A stretch of 64,000 bases of DNA from Halocafeteria seosinensis (GCA_001687465.1 LVLI01000097.1:60217-124216); one strand, 5' to 3'; counted from the first letter of the stretch, positions 41,598-54,059 are shown. Numbers and translations: made by a program. The notes: generated by a model from the sequence alone, not told the origin.

Positions 41598-43388
41598 ATG
41601 GGAAAAGTTAACGGAGACAAGAAGAGAGCACTTTACCGGAAGTACATGGAGTGGATACAGTCCAACCTTGAAAAAATATTGAAAGAAGGGTTTAAGGATG
41701 AAGAAGTTCTCGCTGAGTTTCGGAAATCCTTTGACATTATCTGCGGAATCGAAGTCCCAGACGCGAGCGACTACGTAATCCAGCACACTGTCCTCACCAG
41801 CCTATGTGTACCCTTTCTTCGTTCACTTCCTGGATCTCTCGCCTTTCTTAGAGTACGCGACGTTGAGCCTTACTGTGAGATTCCCCCTGACTGTTCCTTG
41901 AGCGCTTCTTTTCTACACATAGCTGCTCAACGAATGGCTAAAGACGATCACCAGGATTACTCTGAGAGAGAAGTCTTAAGAAGGAAACACGCCCTGAGTG
42001 ACGACGAGTGTGGCACTCTCAATGATAGCGAGAGTATCAACAGTTGTGATGGAGGAGGGGAAAGTCCTGTTGATGGTACTGACGAAGATTTCCCTGAGGA
42101 TCGCGGCGAGGATTCAGGGCTAACTCCCCCATTACACAATGGGTGCCGTCGGAACCTCCAAATGACACGAGTGAATCTCCTTGTGAACAGGTTTGAGATT
42201 CCTCTTGATATTACTGATGCCGTAAGTTTTCCCTTTCTTGACGATTATTCGCAGCAATATGATGCCACATGTCACAGATGGGAAATACACCCCTACACTA
42301 CGCATGTGAAAGCAAGGGATTCAACATGCACCTGGCGGTGACAGAACTCGTGAAATTGTCAAGGCTTTTCGGTATTTCATTAGATGCAGTAAATAATGTC
42401 TGTGCTAATACCACCGTCAAAATTCCAGTGTTTCGAACGAAATGAATCCATATCTCTCTGCAGAATGGAAAAACGGGGCTCCACCTTGCTGTTGCCAAGA
42501 CGAAAGCACTTTGGCTCTATACACGCTATGTTTGTAATGGCACATATCTCTCATGTTATACCTCGGAGACGCCCCCGAGAAAAGATGCCAAATTTGTACT
42601 CGACATCGCTGATATCACTGTTTCCTGCCTCCTCAGATATGGGGCAAGTGTGGACGTGAAAGATGATGTAAGCCACAGCGGTGGGCAAGACTACGTACAC
42701 AATAATATCACTATCTTAGAAGTTTACTAGTTCCGGTTGCAGAAAGGAAGAACATCCCTTCATGAAGCTTGCCGGTCTAAGCAAGTGAAGCAAGGCTATG
42801 CTGCGGAAAAAAACATTGAGGCAATGGACAAGGTCGTTGATATTCTGCTCCAAAAGGGGAGCAAGGCTGATGCGGAGGACAATGTAAGCACTAGCGAAGG
42901 ACTACAGTATCACCTGCAGAAGGACAATGCTTCAAATCGCGGTTAGATGCAGAGCGGAATGACTCCCCTTCACCACGCCGCGAGGCACGCAGACTCAAAA
43001 CTACTTTTACGTCTCCTGACAAAGGAATGTATGGTCTCTCTGATAAACCACCAAGATCATGTAGGTCCATGCTTTAAATCATGGCATGCAACGTTTCTAA
43101 ATGTGTGCTGATGCGTTATCGCAGCGGGGCAAGACTCCTCTACATTACCTGTGTAAGCGAGGATTGCGGAATGTAGTGAAGCTCTGTCATGGCCTTGGGG
43201 GCGACTTCCACATTAAAGACAAAGTAAGAAGAACTACTCAGACGATGATCGTCACTGCTATGAAGGTGAATGATCTGCAGAGTGGGAGCACACCAATAGA
43301 TGTAGCTACAGTGGGACCATGGGGTAGGAGTTCCACCGAAGCCTTTGTGGAACAGGCGTGCGGCAAGCGGCATCGGACTGAAACCTAA
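41598..43388 (+). CDS. Ankyrin-repeat protein 2, one repeat per exon
   Basis: Seven exons: 41598..42221, 42278..42397, 42464..42667, 42743..42883, 42953..43060, 43125..43223, 43281..43388; 467 aa, all introns phase 0. The layout matches the gene at 36180 exon for exon. Exon 1 again has a basic helix (KRALYRKYMEWIQSNLEKIL), the shared CVPFLRSLPGSLAFLRV block and an acidic insertion. Exons 2-7 start with MGNTPLHYA, NGKTGLHLA, KGRTSLHEA, SGMTPLHHA, RGKTPLHYL and SGSTPIDVA. Exons 5 and 6 keep the same length as in the paralogue (36 and 33 codons). Exon 3 is expanded to 68 codons by an insertion in the middle of its repeat, and exon 4 to 47. No signal peptide or membrane segment. Function unknown. 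Confidence 0.82.
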
Positions 43389-43805
43389 AGTGCACGAAAC
43401 CATCAGGTATTATAGCTGCTCTGTAACCAAACGGCTCATAGTTTACCAAGTTTTTGCGGGACGCTGTCACAATTTTATAATTTCTTAATTGTACATTGTA
43501 CAACAGTATGTGATTCCTATAGGTACAAGCATAGCGTTAACCCAAAGTACTTCAAATTGTTTAAGCGATTTAATAAGACCCCCCCCCCCCCGGAAACATT
43601 GAGAAGAAGATACAAACTGCTTGCCAAAATACGGTTGTTGTGTAGTCCATATACCATATTTCGTATCGCCCACGTTATAATGTTGCATGGGTGAAGTATT
43701 GGGACATGTGGTACATGCAGGCAATTAAATAAGTGCACATGTGCCACGAGGTACTACACAGGGTATTCTTTTATCAAAAACGATTGACGACTGTGCGTAT
43801 GCTTA
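43389..43805. other. Intergenic region with poly-C tract
   Basis: Convergent gap between ankyrin gene 2 and IFT70. A run of 13 C lies at about 43579-43591. No gene. Confidence 0.6.
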
Positions 43806-46403
43806 TTACTCTCCGTCCCGTAATTTGAGAAACAAGCGTTTGAGTAGCCGCGCTTCGTAACTGACATTATTCTTCTCATTATCCACTTCGGGGTCGTCCT
43901 CTGTTTGGGCAATCACTGCATCAGCACAAGCACAACGTCGCAGACGTAGACGAACACGTTGGAAACAAACATTGCGGAATATCGAAGGGTTAGCAAGCAG
44001 CACTTACACGTTGGTATTTCTCGCCCATGACTCTCCGCGGCATCGAAGAACGACAGAATATCTTCGAAGAGACTGTCCTTCAAGATCATCATATTCTTGG
44101 CCAAAGTTTCTGCCAATCCTAAGAAGCATCTCTTTGCATAGTACCATGTATCTGAATAAAAAAAAGGGAGGAATCAACAACAACGGGCGATATAGTGCGA
44201 GCATGAGTTGTTCGACTTACCAGCACCTAGCTTCCTCTCGTACGGCTCCAGACTACGCATTACTCGAGAAATTCCGAAAGGGTAATTGCCTTTGGCACAA
44301 TATAGAGTGCCAATTACCAAGTTGACAATACATAGATGGAATACTTGTTCGTCCGGATGTTCCGCAAGGTACCGCTCCTGCGATACGATGAGAAACAGGT
44401 CTTTGAAGGAAGGACTACCGTCATCAGCAAAAGGGGGTTCTTACCTCTTCCTTTTCAATTCGGCGCATTAGTTCCTCGGCCTCTGCATTTTGATTCGTCA
44501 TAATGTAGCTGACACACAAATTGGCCAATACGATTGCGGTGACATCCAAGAGAGAGTCCATGTGTCTCTTCACAATCGGTTCATAGTACGCAATGGCATC
44601 GCGAAATTTGCTCTCCTGCAATCCATATCGTGGTATGAAGAAAACTATACCGAGCAGCAACAAGATGAGTTGCTTACTTCCATGAAGAACGTGTGCGCTA
44701 CATTCAACTTCCAAGTTTCGTGTTCTGAGCAGAATTCGGCGGATTGGCGGAATATCTTTTCTACCATGGAGTAGTGCTGCCGGTCCCAGTAGATTTTCGC
44801 CATCCTCATAAGAACAGGAATATATCTGCAGAACACCCTTATGCACAGGTTGAACAGGAAATCACCGTGAAATTCTTCAACATATATTGTACCTTTCTAA
44901 GGCATCGTCATAAAGCTTCAAGCTTTCACGTATGGCGTCGTTGTCCCTCGCCAACCGAGCGTCCTGTATTTGCTTCGTATGCTTTCTCAGAGCTTCTATA
45001 TGCTTGTTCGTGAGCATATCGAACTTCCTATAGGCCTCTGAAGGGAACAAGAACGAGCAAGACAAGCAGTCGAGAGTGGGAAAGAAAGCTGAGGTAAGGT
45101 TTACATTACCATACCTGCTGGGCTTGTTTGTACCATGATTGTTGCATCCAAAAACTCGAACAATTCCTGAGAAAGATACTTGAATGTTAGGTGAGTGTTT
45201 TCCGCCAGAATATCCGCTGCTAGATCGTAGAGTTCGTGCTTGATGTAGAGCAGCAACAGATTGGCAAACGTCTCTGGCGGGAAAGGAGGGTTCTGTATCA
45301 AGAAGTTCAGTTTTCGGAATCCTCCTTGAGGATCCTTGTCCATATTCATGAGGGCAAAATTGTGCAAGGAGACAGGATCAAGCTCTTCTTCCGACCTGAA
45401 CCAAACGTATTCAAATTGATACATACGTTTCTCACTCATTTGCAGAGCAGTCAGTGCATACTAACCTTGGTGGCATATCTGACAATGCTTCCTTCGAGTT
45501 CTCCATATTGCCTAAGTTATATTCAATTGCGCACTTCAAGTTAAATGCTTCCACAAGCGCAGTCTCTCTTAGCGTTTGAGTGTTCCCGACGCTTCGAACC
45601 TGCTATTGGATCGACGACCATGCAACTCCAATCCAGAGTTGTTGAACCCGACGGGAACCACTTACCTCAATCCCGTCTGTGTTACTTCCTACTGATAATT
45701 CCGGATGTTCCCGTACTCCTTTCTCAATGATTTCAGCGATTAATTTCAATGCTGGTCCGTATTGTTTGAGACAATAATCACAGAGTGCGACATTGTACGC
45801 AAGTTCGGGCTGGTACCCCATGGTGGTCATGGCCTCCTGAAACATTTGCTTGGCCTTTTCATACTCGCCCTCTTTGTACGTGATGCTTGCCTGATTAACC
45901 ACAGTATCTGGTTCATCCTGTGCGCACTGGTCTACTAATGCTTTAGTGCCCGCTAAATCGTCCAATTCGTACTTGATGGCCGCCTGTAATTGCAGTAACC
46001 GATGCGAGTACTCCTCATTATCCACTTTACTGGCCACCTTGAGGGCATCCTCGTAGAGTCCAGCTTTGTACAAACTCTGTGCGTAGTAAATCTTGTACTC
46101 GTCCACTTCCGGGTGGAATCGCACCAATTGTTCATACGTTAACGCTGACGACCGGAAGTCTTGCATGTAATAATAGCAATACGCCAACAAACTCAGCGCG
46201 GCGCGGCTTCGCGGGAAATTCTGCAGTTCCATGGACAAAATTCGCGCCGCCTCCGCGTACTTCTCGTCGCGAATGAAACCGTATATAGTCGCCGTGTAAG
46301 TGCCTTCCTGAGGTCCACTGGCGTTGGGCCCAATGTTCATCCCAAATCCGGTCGCAGTGCCAGGAATCCCCGTTCCTGGGGCGACCCCTGTTCCCGTTTG
46401 CAT
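43806..46403 (-). CDS. IFT70: IFT70 / TTC30 intraflagellar transport protein
   Basis: Nine exons: complement(join(43806..43915, 44008..44151, 44221..44377, 44445..44615, 44678..44825, 44893..45037, 45115..45395, 45466..45599, 45666..46403)), 675 aa (human TTC30A 665). IFT70 is a TPR-superhelix subunit of the IFT-B1 core that wraps around IFT52 and is needed to build cilia. Every exon join restores text shared with human TTC30, for example VRSVGNTQTLRETALVEAFN, EEELDPVSLHNFALMNMD, PFPPETFANLLLLYIKHELY, YIPVLMRMAKIYWDRQHYSM, ANLCVSYIMTNQNAEAEELM and DTWYYAKRCFLGLAE. The first ~35 residues are Gly/Thr/Pro-rich and not conserved. It is the most intron-rich gene in the window. Its start is 294 bp from the divergent gene at 46698. 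Its presence implies a motile or sensory flagellum at some life stage. Confidence 0.96.
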
Positions 46404-46697
46404 GCTCCTCTAGCTCTTGATGATTGTGAGAATAAATAGACAAGCAAATGACATGACAATCCCGACTGGTGGAAGCACTCTTCCTTTCCTGAGGTGCAAT
46501 TTGCAAAATGGAAACTGGAATGAATAGAAAGTGAAAGAAAAGATTGTTCGACCGTTAACCTTGCTCATTTGAACTTGTGGTGTTTAAACAGAGCATTATG
46601 ATTGTTTTGGGGAGTGTCCGGTGAAATTGGAGAGAGTGTACATATGGATGAGAAAAGCCGCATGCGTACAGGGGAAAAAAGACTCAGGTGAAACGGC

Positions 46698-48428
46698 ATG
46701 GAAAGCAAGAAACCCGAGGAGGAAGTAGAATCGGCCCCGGGCGAACGGCGTCGCGAGAGACGTTCGCGTTCCCGAAGGCATAGAGACTCCTCCGGAGCTC
46801 CCGCCGCCGGATCTAGACGCTATGTAGGTCCCCCAACAAGTTCGCAACCCTCCGCTGGAGCGGCGAACGAGGAGCAAAGCAACCGCGACGAGGAATCGGA
46901 AGTCGTTGGAATTCGACGTCAAGGGCAGAAATCCAGACATGATCGAAGAAGTTCGACTAAAGGCTCTGAAAAACCCGAAGAAGATGATGATAAGCGCGGC
47001 TCAACTGAACGAGGACGGAGATCGAGACAGCGCCGAAGTAGACGCGAAGGGGAACAGGAAGCCGACGAGGGACGAGAGAAAGATGAGCAAGAAGCTCCAG
47101 CAACTCCTTCAAAAGGAGATGAAGATACACCCGAACTGAAAGATGGGGAGCCCAAAGAAACTAAGAGAACAGAACCAAGAAGTCGGCGTGGGAGAAGGAG
47201 AGAGAAACACCGAGAGAGCGCCGAATCTTCTGCCACCCAAAGATCTCAAACACCACGCGGGGGCAGACGTGGACGGCGAAGACAGAAGGACAAGGGAGAA
47301 GCTGAAGAAGGACCACTGGATCGTCAAGCGGATGCTGACTATGTTGAAAATGAAGACGAAGGAGAATTCGAAGAGGAAGACCACATAGCCCAGGAGGTTA
47401 CAGCGTACATGCCACTACCTCCATCAGTAATGGATGTCGTCTTCGGCAGCGGCTACTTGCTAACCGACAAACCTCGTCTTCCGAAATTTTACGTTGATAT
47501 GGGAGATAGTAGGAGAAGTGACATTGACAGACAACTCCAAGAAAATATTGATGAATATGGCGCACTTCCTGACGCCAGAAGCAGGAGGGCTGCCAAGGAG
47601 CGAGAAAGACAGCACCTACAACATGGAACATTTCACCACGTCTGGGTAAAGATCTCCTCTTGGTTCCGTACCCTCCTGCTGGGTCATGGCATCGATGCTT
47701 ACGCTCCTCTACCTCAGGGTGTTATAGCAAGTCGACTGATAAAGCTACTTATTGGTATTACTGTTCTTTTCGTGTTGACCTCCTTGGAAGTACTCTGCCT
47801 GTTTGACAATTTCTGCTTTGAACGGAGCTCTGCTACGGTTTCGGTACTTGCATCCAGAGTCGTATTTCCTGGAAGTGCTGTAATCCTTATAATCCTAGTC
47901 CCGCTGAACGCTGTGGCAGCTTCCATATACAGACGAGGGATGATAGGAGTGATGTTTTTCATCGACGCTATTGCTACAATCCTCTTAATTGTGGGCTCTA
48001 TAATTGCGTTGTCGGATAGTCGAGGAGAACAGGTAGAGTACGTAGCCAGTGCTCGTTGCGAGTCTGAGTTTTGCTTGCTGATGAGTTCCTTGCTCCTTTT
48101 TTAATGCAGAAGGCTTGCTCGGGAGCAATGGGAGCGTTTTGGACCAACTGAACGAGCGTCATTTGATGGCAGGTTTCAGAAGTTTGAAAATGAAGTGAAA
48201 GCAGATTTTGCTACTGTAGGATCGCTAACATTAGTTGTTGGCGTGATAACGGGTTTGATTGCTCTTCTCCTGGGAACATTATTCTGGATACTGTCTACCT
48301 TCAAGAGCAACGAGGAATATATATGTTGCGGTCTGTTCGGCTCGTCGCGAGCAGACCCCAGACGTCAGGAAAAAGAACCCTCAGCCCAACCTCAAAGCGA
48401 CGCAGGGGGGCCTCAGGGGGTAGCATAG
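46698..48428 (+). CDS. Four-transmembrane protein with long charged N-terminus
   Basis: Model: join(46698..48037, 48110..48428), 552 aa, intron 72 bp, phase 2 (GA|GTACGT...GCAG|A). The first ~230 residues are an Arg/Glu/Ser-rich disordered region with RS and RGG-like runs (ERRSRSRRHRDSS, RGGRRGRRRQKDK). A folded-looking stretch ~235-325 follows (YMPLPPSVMDVVFGSGYLL). Then come four hydrophobic segments: around 340-365 (LIKLLIGITVLFVLTSLEVL), 380-405 (VVFPGSAVILIILVPLNAVA), 410-435 (GVMFFIDAIATILLIVGSII) and 485-510 (LTLVVGVITGLIALLLGTLF). The four-helix plan resembles tetraspan/MARVEL-type proteins in outline only. The stop lies 22 bp from the end of the convergent glycosyltransferase gene. 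No family recognised. Confidence 0.65.
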
Positions 48429-48450
48429 GGTTCGTTTTGTATGGTGGATA

Positions 48451-50360
48451 TCACAGATCCTCCTTTAGCCTTGAATGATTTGGCCTGCGAGTGTTGAGAA
48501 TACGCCTAATGTTGTTGTTAATGATGTTTCGAATCCTAGTGGGCCCGAACGACGTGCGCATAGTGTCTTGAGCTTGTGTTCCTTTTTCTGCTGCTTCTGT
48601 TTGGTTAATTATTATCCTGTGCATAAGACGTGAGAGCGAATGGGTGCAGGGCTCCGCCTGGTAATGTCCCTGGAAGGCTCCTTGTTGGATCGGGGCTAAG
48701 TGGGTGTATGGTAGCAAGTACGAGTTTGACGGTGTCATGAACTCTGTCGGCCCGCTCCAATTGGTTGCTACCACTGGAACACCCATTGCCATGGCCTCTG
48801 AATGGGGTCGGCCCCATCCCTCTCCTCTTGAAGGAGCTACAAGTGCGTCTACCGACCGGTAGACTTTGGGTAAATCCGTCTGTGGTATCCCTGTTAGAAG
48901 CCTTAAAGCAGGTAGCTTGCCATATCGCCGACGACGTACGGGTACATGGACTATTCCCCCGTTTCTATTGACACGAACCAGTAGGACGTCTTCGTACTCC
49001 TTGACAGGAATGTTTTTGCAAAATGCAAGTGCACCGTCTCCATTGAGTACGTTGGACGCCGGTGACTGTACATCGTGAATATCGTCTAAGGCATCCACGT
49101 TGGGCTCATGGCCTAAAATTGGCTCATGAACGACATTTTGCAGCCAGTCCTCATCGCCAGTTTGCTCCAGGTGATTTAGAGGCCTAACAACTCCAAACTG
49201 GTATAACTGTTTTAAAGTTGGCCTTATTTGAAATTTTAGTCGAGAGCTATCCGTTTGCGGTGTTAGATCGTCGAAGTGTGTGTCTTCAAAATCGACACAC
49301 CACCAACTGTCGCCGAAATCGTAACCACGTAAATAGTATGACAACGTCTCGCCCTGTTGAAAACGAGCGCGTAGTTGTCGAATCACTTCAGAGCAAGACA
49401 TATTCTTTTTCAGGAATTCCTGGACCTTCATGTGGAAATCAGCCTTATTATGGTATGTCGACGCGAGCACGTACAGCATAGACTCTTTGGCCTCAGTACT
49501 CTTTGAAGTCTTGGTGGGCAATGCCGGGCTGCTGTTTTCACGTTCTGGGGCATGTTTCAAAAGCCCGAGGAATGCTTTCAACAGGACATCCCATCCCTTT
49601 CGATGCTCCCATTTGAAAACTGAAAGAAACTTGACAATGTTCTCCGGTTGCTTCATGGACGGTAAAGGGTCATGTTCAGAACGGTTGAAAGCATAAATGT
49701 CTACAGTTTCCGGTACAACAAATAGGCGGTTCGCATGGACTCCACTCTGGATGAACACGGACTTCATCCATTCTGTCGGCACCCAGATCTCATTCACGCG
49801 AGAGGTCGGAGGATTGAGACGCTCCAACCATCCTTCTGGAATCCGATCCGTCTGTGTCTAGACAAGTTATAGAATTCCTCGTGGCCGAGCGGAGGAATCC
49901 AACGGACAAAAATTTACCCACGTACCTCAAACATTGTGCGCCCAATCGCGTACGCCGCCGTCCGTGGCGGACAGACCGACGTCGGATATAAGGAAGGCGC
50001 CCATGCGCCCGGCTCGGAATGGCACACGACAATGGAGCTATGGAACTCGACATGAGCCTTATAGGAATCCATGAGAACTTGTTTCAAGTGAAGTGGAAGC
50101 CCCGCGACGTACTCCCTTGAATAGCCATCCCCGTGCTGATCAATGGTCATGGTGGCAATGGGCGATGTCTCTGTATCTTCGTAGGACAGCATTTTGAGCG
50201 CCGTCACGTACGAAGTGGCCTCGCTGCAATATCCTCCTCCTGAGAAAAATGGAGCCATCCAGTGAAGATTATCCACATCTTGAGCATGTGCATGATCATT
50301 CTGGAGGCATAATAAACAGAGAAAGCAGCATAAATGTACCAACTTCATGGCCGCCATCAC
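48451..50360 (-). CDS. GT4-type glycosyltransferase with signal peptide
   Basis: Model: complement(join(48451..49851, 49926..50360)), 611 aa, intron 74 bp, phase 0. The N-terminus has a hydrophobic signal sequence (KLVHLCCFLCLLCLQ), so the enzyme acts in the ER/Golgi lumen or is secreted. WMAPFFSGGGYCSEA is an N-terminal Gly-rich donor-fold loop. The join gives GRTMFETDRIPEGW, a motif common in bacterial-like group 1 glycosyltransferases. VKFLSVFKWEHRKGWDVLL follows. Near 489 is SRGEGWGRPHSEAMAMG with the E-x7-E signature, then VVATNWSGPTEF. Donor sugar and acceptor cannot be inferred. An atypical insertion with no recognised domain lies between the two halves (about 240-430, including DDIHDVQSPASN). 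Met1, Met2 or Met5 may be the start. The start is 233 bp from the divergent gene at 50594. Confidence 0.85.
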
Positions 50361-50593
50361 GCTCCCAATTTGAATTCTTCGACGCCGATAAGGGCCTCTT
50401 TTCCGCCATTCCCTGCTCTCGACACAAGCAAAAATGTCAACTTCAACAAACCTTTACCCTTATCCCCTCTATAAGAGCGTGTTTTGGCGTCAAAATTCTC
50501 TTTGGAGCAACTTCAACTACACATAGGAAGGGGACCTGAGAGTAGATACTGAGGGTATATTTGAATTGTTGACGCAGATCCAGGAGGATAACG

Positions 50594-53500
50594 ATGGCCC
50601 AGTCTCAGGCGCAGCTACAGCAGCAGGCTCCTCATGCGCCTGAGGATGCCACAGGAGGTTCCGGATCTGGAGCCATGGCGGTGGCATCCAGCAGTCTACC
50701 TACAGCTGTGGCGAACATCCACAAGACCTTCCCCGTTACCGGGCATTTAATGTCACAACGCCGCCACCGAGCTGCATTTATCCGCGATAATACAACAGCG
50801 TTGCAGCTCCAAGCAGATTCAAGTCGCCTGGCGCAGAAGGTCTACCGACGACGGCAGAGATCCACGAGCAAACGGCGCGTCCAGGAATTGCTCATGGATT
50901 GCTCCGCCGAAGTGCATAAGTCGATGCTCCGAGCTGGAGCCCTGCTGCAAACCATGTCCATTGTTGATTTTATGCAAGCTCAATACATCCAGGAGAATGC
51001 CAACTGGACGCTCTATCTGCAGCATTGTATGAATGCTCTCGTGGCGGCCAAATTTGTATCGGATGACAGTCGTATTGCGTTTGCTCCCATTCAGCCTGCG
51101 TTAGGCGCTGTGAAGTCGTCATATGCTCATGGATCCACCTCCACAGACGACGACAACCATCAATATGCAACGGTGGATGATGTCTCCGCGTATTCAGCAG
51201 CTCTGCATTACCTGGCCTCCTTTTTGGCTTACGATGAAGCGGCTAGTAAAGACTTGTCAGAGAGGATTGTGAAAAACCAGAATCCGAAACTAGGCAAATC
51301 GCGAAGCGCAGGATCGGGACAAAAGAAGACTGTAGTTGTTTCGGCAGCAAGGCACCTTGGAGTGATACTACGTAAGTCATCTTCGACTCCAGCATTGCTA
51401 AGTCCTTCGAAAAACTATGGAAAGAAGAAAGTAAAGAACGATTGGCAGTCATTACGCATTATCGACTCTTATGAAGACCTATTTGAGTTCACAAAGCAAC
51501 GCCAGTATTCACCCGAACATGGTGAAGATGAAGATAGGAGCCCTACGGATAAGCCTGTTCAAGAACCTCTTCGAAACCCTGCCATCCTCTTACTAAGTAG
51601 TACCATGATTGAGTGGCTAGGCGATGAGATGTTTGAAGAATCCGTTCGTGCGGATGAATCGATCGATACTGTCATACAAACACCGACACATTTGGCTCCC
51701 CTAGGAGATGTTCCCATACCCCAGTTGATTGATAATGTGATCCATCGACTAAGCTCTGCCAGGATATACTATTGCCTCCAGTCCCGTGCAGCCAGCAAAC
51801 ACGAGGGTCGCCCGCTACACGAAGCAGCCGGGGTACAGCAAGCAGAGTTCGAAGGCGATTCCTATTCTTTGTTGTCAGCTGCTCATGCTGCCACGGACTA
51901 CGTATCAAACACGTACGTTAGAAGTGAGGATAAAAGCTATGTATTCGCCGATAGGGGCGTACCTTTCGTGGTCAATCGATCTGTATATTCTCATATGCGA
52001 TCCCATAAAGATAGCGCCGGCAGTGAACCCATCGAAGGAGCCGATTTTGCTGGAGAGTACCCGCCGATTTTGGAAGCGAGACCGGCCAACTATACAGAAG
52101 AAGACCCAGGTTTTGTGCATTTCGCACCGGCAATGTTACAACAGCTCATTGAATCTACTCAGTGGCATGCTTTTATTTCGGAACACAACGACTCGAAAAC
52201 CATGGAAAGAATTAGACAGGTGCGAGAGTGGTTTGGGGATCAGTCTGTACAGAGCGGAATTGTTAAGCAACTGTATGTAGTGGTCGACAAAGGGAGTGCA
52301 CAGAACTCCCTCTCTGTTTTGTACCCTATCAGTTCTGAAGCAATGAGCACTCTATTTCAAACATACTTGTTAGGTGATGATTTGCCTCTCGTAGACCCCT
52401 CAACGAGGCATGCCAGGGCTAGCTCGGAGAAGAATTGCTGCACTGTAGAAATTGCGGTCCCTTTTCACAGAATCGCACCAGCCGTTTCGGATACAATCGA
52501 CGCATGGGTTTCCCAGCTCCAAGTGAGGGAAAAAGAGGCACAGAAAGGAGGAGCTGGAACGTCAATAATTCGTCCGTTGAACTGCACTCCATCGGATTCC
52601 ATTCTGGTTGCTGATTCTTTCCTCTTTCGGCTTCATTGCAGCGCGGATTACTTCAGGGAAAAACATGGTTATATCGTGTTCACGACGCCCAGCCATAAAG
52701 TAAGCATCATCCGTAGGGTCAATCTGATATTACTAGCGTTGTAACTTATTCCGGAAAAATGTCGCAGGGTAATGGCAAGACTGAAGAACCTTCACAGGAG
52801 TTGGAACTTCGTTTATCACCTTGGATTCCCGCATATCTTCAGCCGGGTGATCCGTCTTATAATGGACGCTTTGACAGCCGTGTATATCAGAAAAACCGTG
52901 ATTGTTGCCATTGGAGAGCATGCTTGCGGCCTCGCCCGGCTTCGAAGTCTGAGAAAGATGAAGCTGCCATGGTACAGTTGCAGTCCGTATTGCCTAACTT
53001 ATCGAAATTGGGATTGTGTGAGGAGTGCAAGCGGATAAAGACTACGCTTGCCATGGAATATTTGGCTTCAAAGAAAGGGAAAGCAAAGAACAACAAACAG
53101 AAGACGGAGGATGACGTGGACAGCATTGCTGCAGTTGATGTACCAGAGTTGCAACGGTATTTGCCCAGGCCTGTCAAATCGTCTACCATTGGTATTCAAA
53201 ACGAATCGTACGCATTCTACAACGTGAAATGGACTCCTGTACTTTCGACAGACATGCTGAATCCCCGAGATGAACCTGACGAGACTTGGAATTCATACGT
53301 GGAAGGGGTCTACTCGTTACCCAGTTGGAGCTCTGTGCCTCGTAATATGTCCCAAACCCCGGAACAATCCACTAAGTCATTGATGTCCCTAATTCCTGCA
53401 AGCAGCTGGTTGACACAAGAATTGCTTAGTGGAAAACTGCGATCTACGCTTGAAGGTTTCTTTTCCAAACTGAAGTCTAGTCAGCATCCTCCAAGGAAAA

Positions 53501-54059
53501 CCGGCAAAGTAAGTATTACAGTCATGAGGGTTTCCACTATTCTTTTGAATCTTCGATATATGTATTTCGAATGCAGCAATATCCATTACCTTCCGGCTAC
53601 ATATTTAGGGCATTAGGAGTTGATATCTTGGATAATCTGAAAGGCATTAGTCGGGAACAACAGCATGAAAAATTATCGGAACTGTGCCGGGAGAAGCTTC
53701 AACAGCTACGGAAACAGGTTGAATCGGCAAGGAAAATCAGAACTGTTGAACGAGAAACAACGAACGAGGTCCAAATGCTTGCCCAAGAGGGCGTCTATCC
53801 CTCTCGTGAGTTGGGTCACATTCGTGCCGAATATGAGAATCTTGAGTATGAGAGAATACAGCGCCTGGGTACGTTTGCTGGTGATAGCGCCGCAGAAGGT
53901 CCTTCATCTTCTCCCAAGCTCATGTCTGAAGGGAATGGTGGTTTCCGAAACAGCGACGAAGAAAGCTTGGAATCTGAGCTGGAGCTACGATTCGCCGTCA
54001 GCAAGCGTGACATACTTCGGGAACGACGAGTTAAAGAGCTCCGGAACAAAATGGATTAG
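50594..54059 (+). CDS. Large conserved-looking protein of unknown function, 1109 aa
   Basis: Model: join(50594..52699, 52768..53508, 53577..54059); introns of 68 bp each, both phase 0 (AAA|GTAAGC...GCAG and AAA|GTAAGT...GCAG). The two first frames look like separate genes until the intron at 52700-52767 is removed. The N-terminus is Gln/Ala/Ser-rich, followed by a basic helical region (QKVYRRRQRSTSKRRVQELL, ~75-100). The middle has FVHFAPAMLQQLIESTQWHA (~510-530) and a Cys-containing stretch NRDCCHWRACLRP (~745-760). The C-terminal ~160 residues are predicted coiled coil (EKLSELCREKLQQLRKQVE; RDILRERRVKELRNKMD). No membrane segment or catalytic motif is recognised. It may be a scaffold or cytoskeletal/ciliary protein, but that is a guess from composition only. 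Confidence 0.7.

Noticed and set aside
43579-43591. Poly-C run as a functional signal
   Set aside because: A simple homopolymer in an intergenic gap; no further evidence, and such runs are prone to sequencing error.
46919-47388. Antisense and alternative-frame ORFs in Arg/Glu-rich and Ser-rich genes
   Set aside because: Low-complexity coding sequence leaves several frames open; none shows independent protein features.
52759-53616. Separate gene starting at 52759 (MSQGNGK...)
   Set aside because: The ATG sits inside a 68-bp intron. Removing it joins the two frames in phase, so they form one gene.
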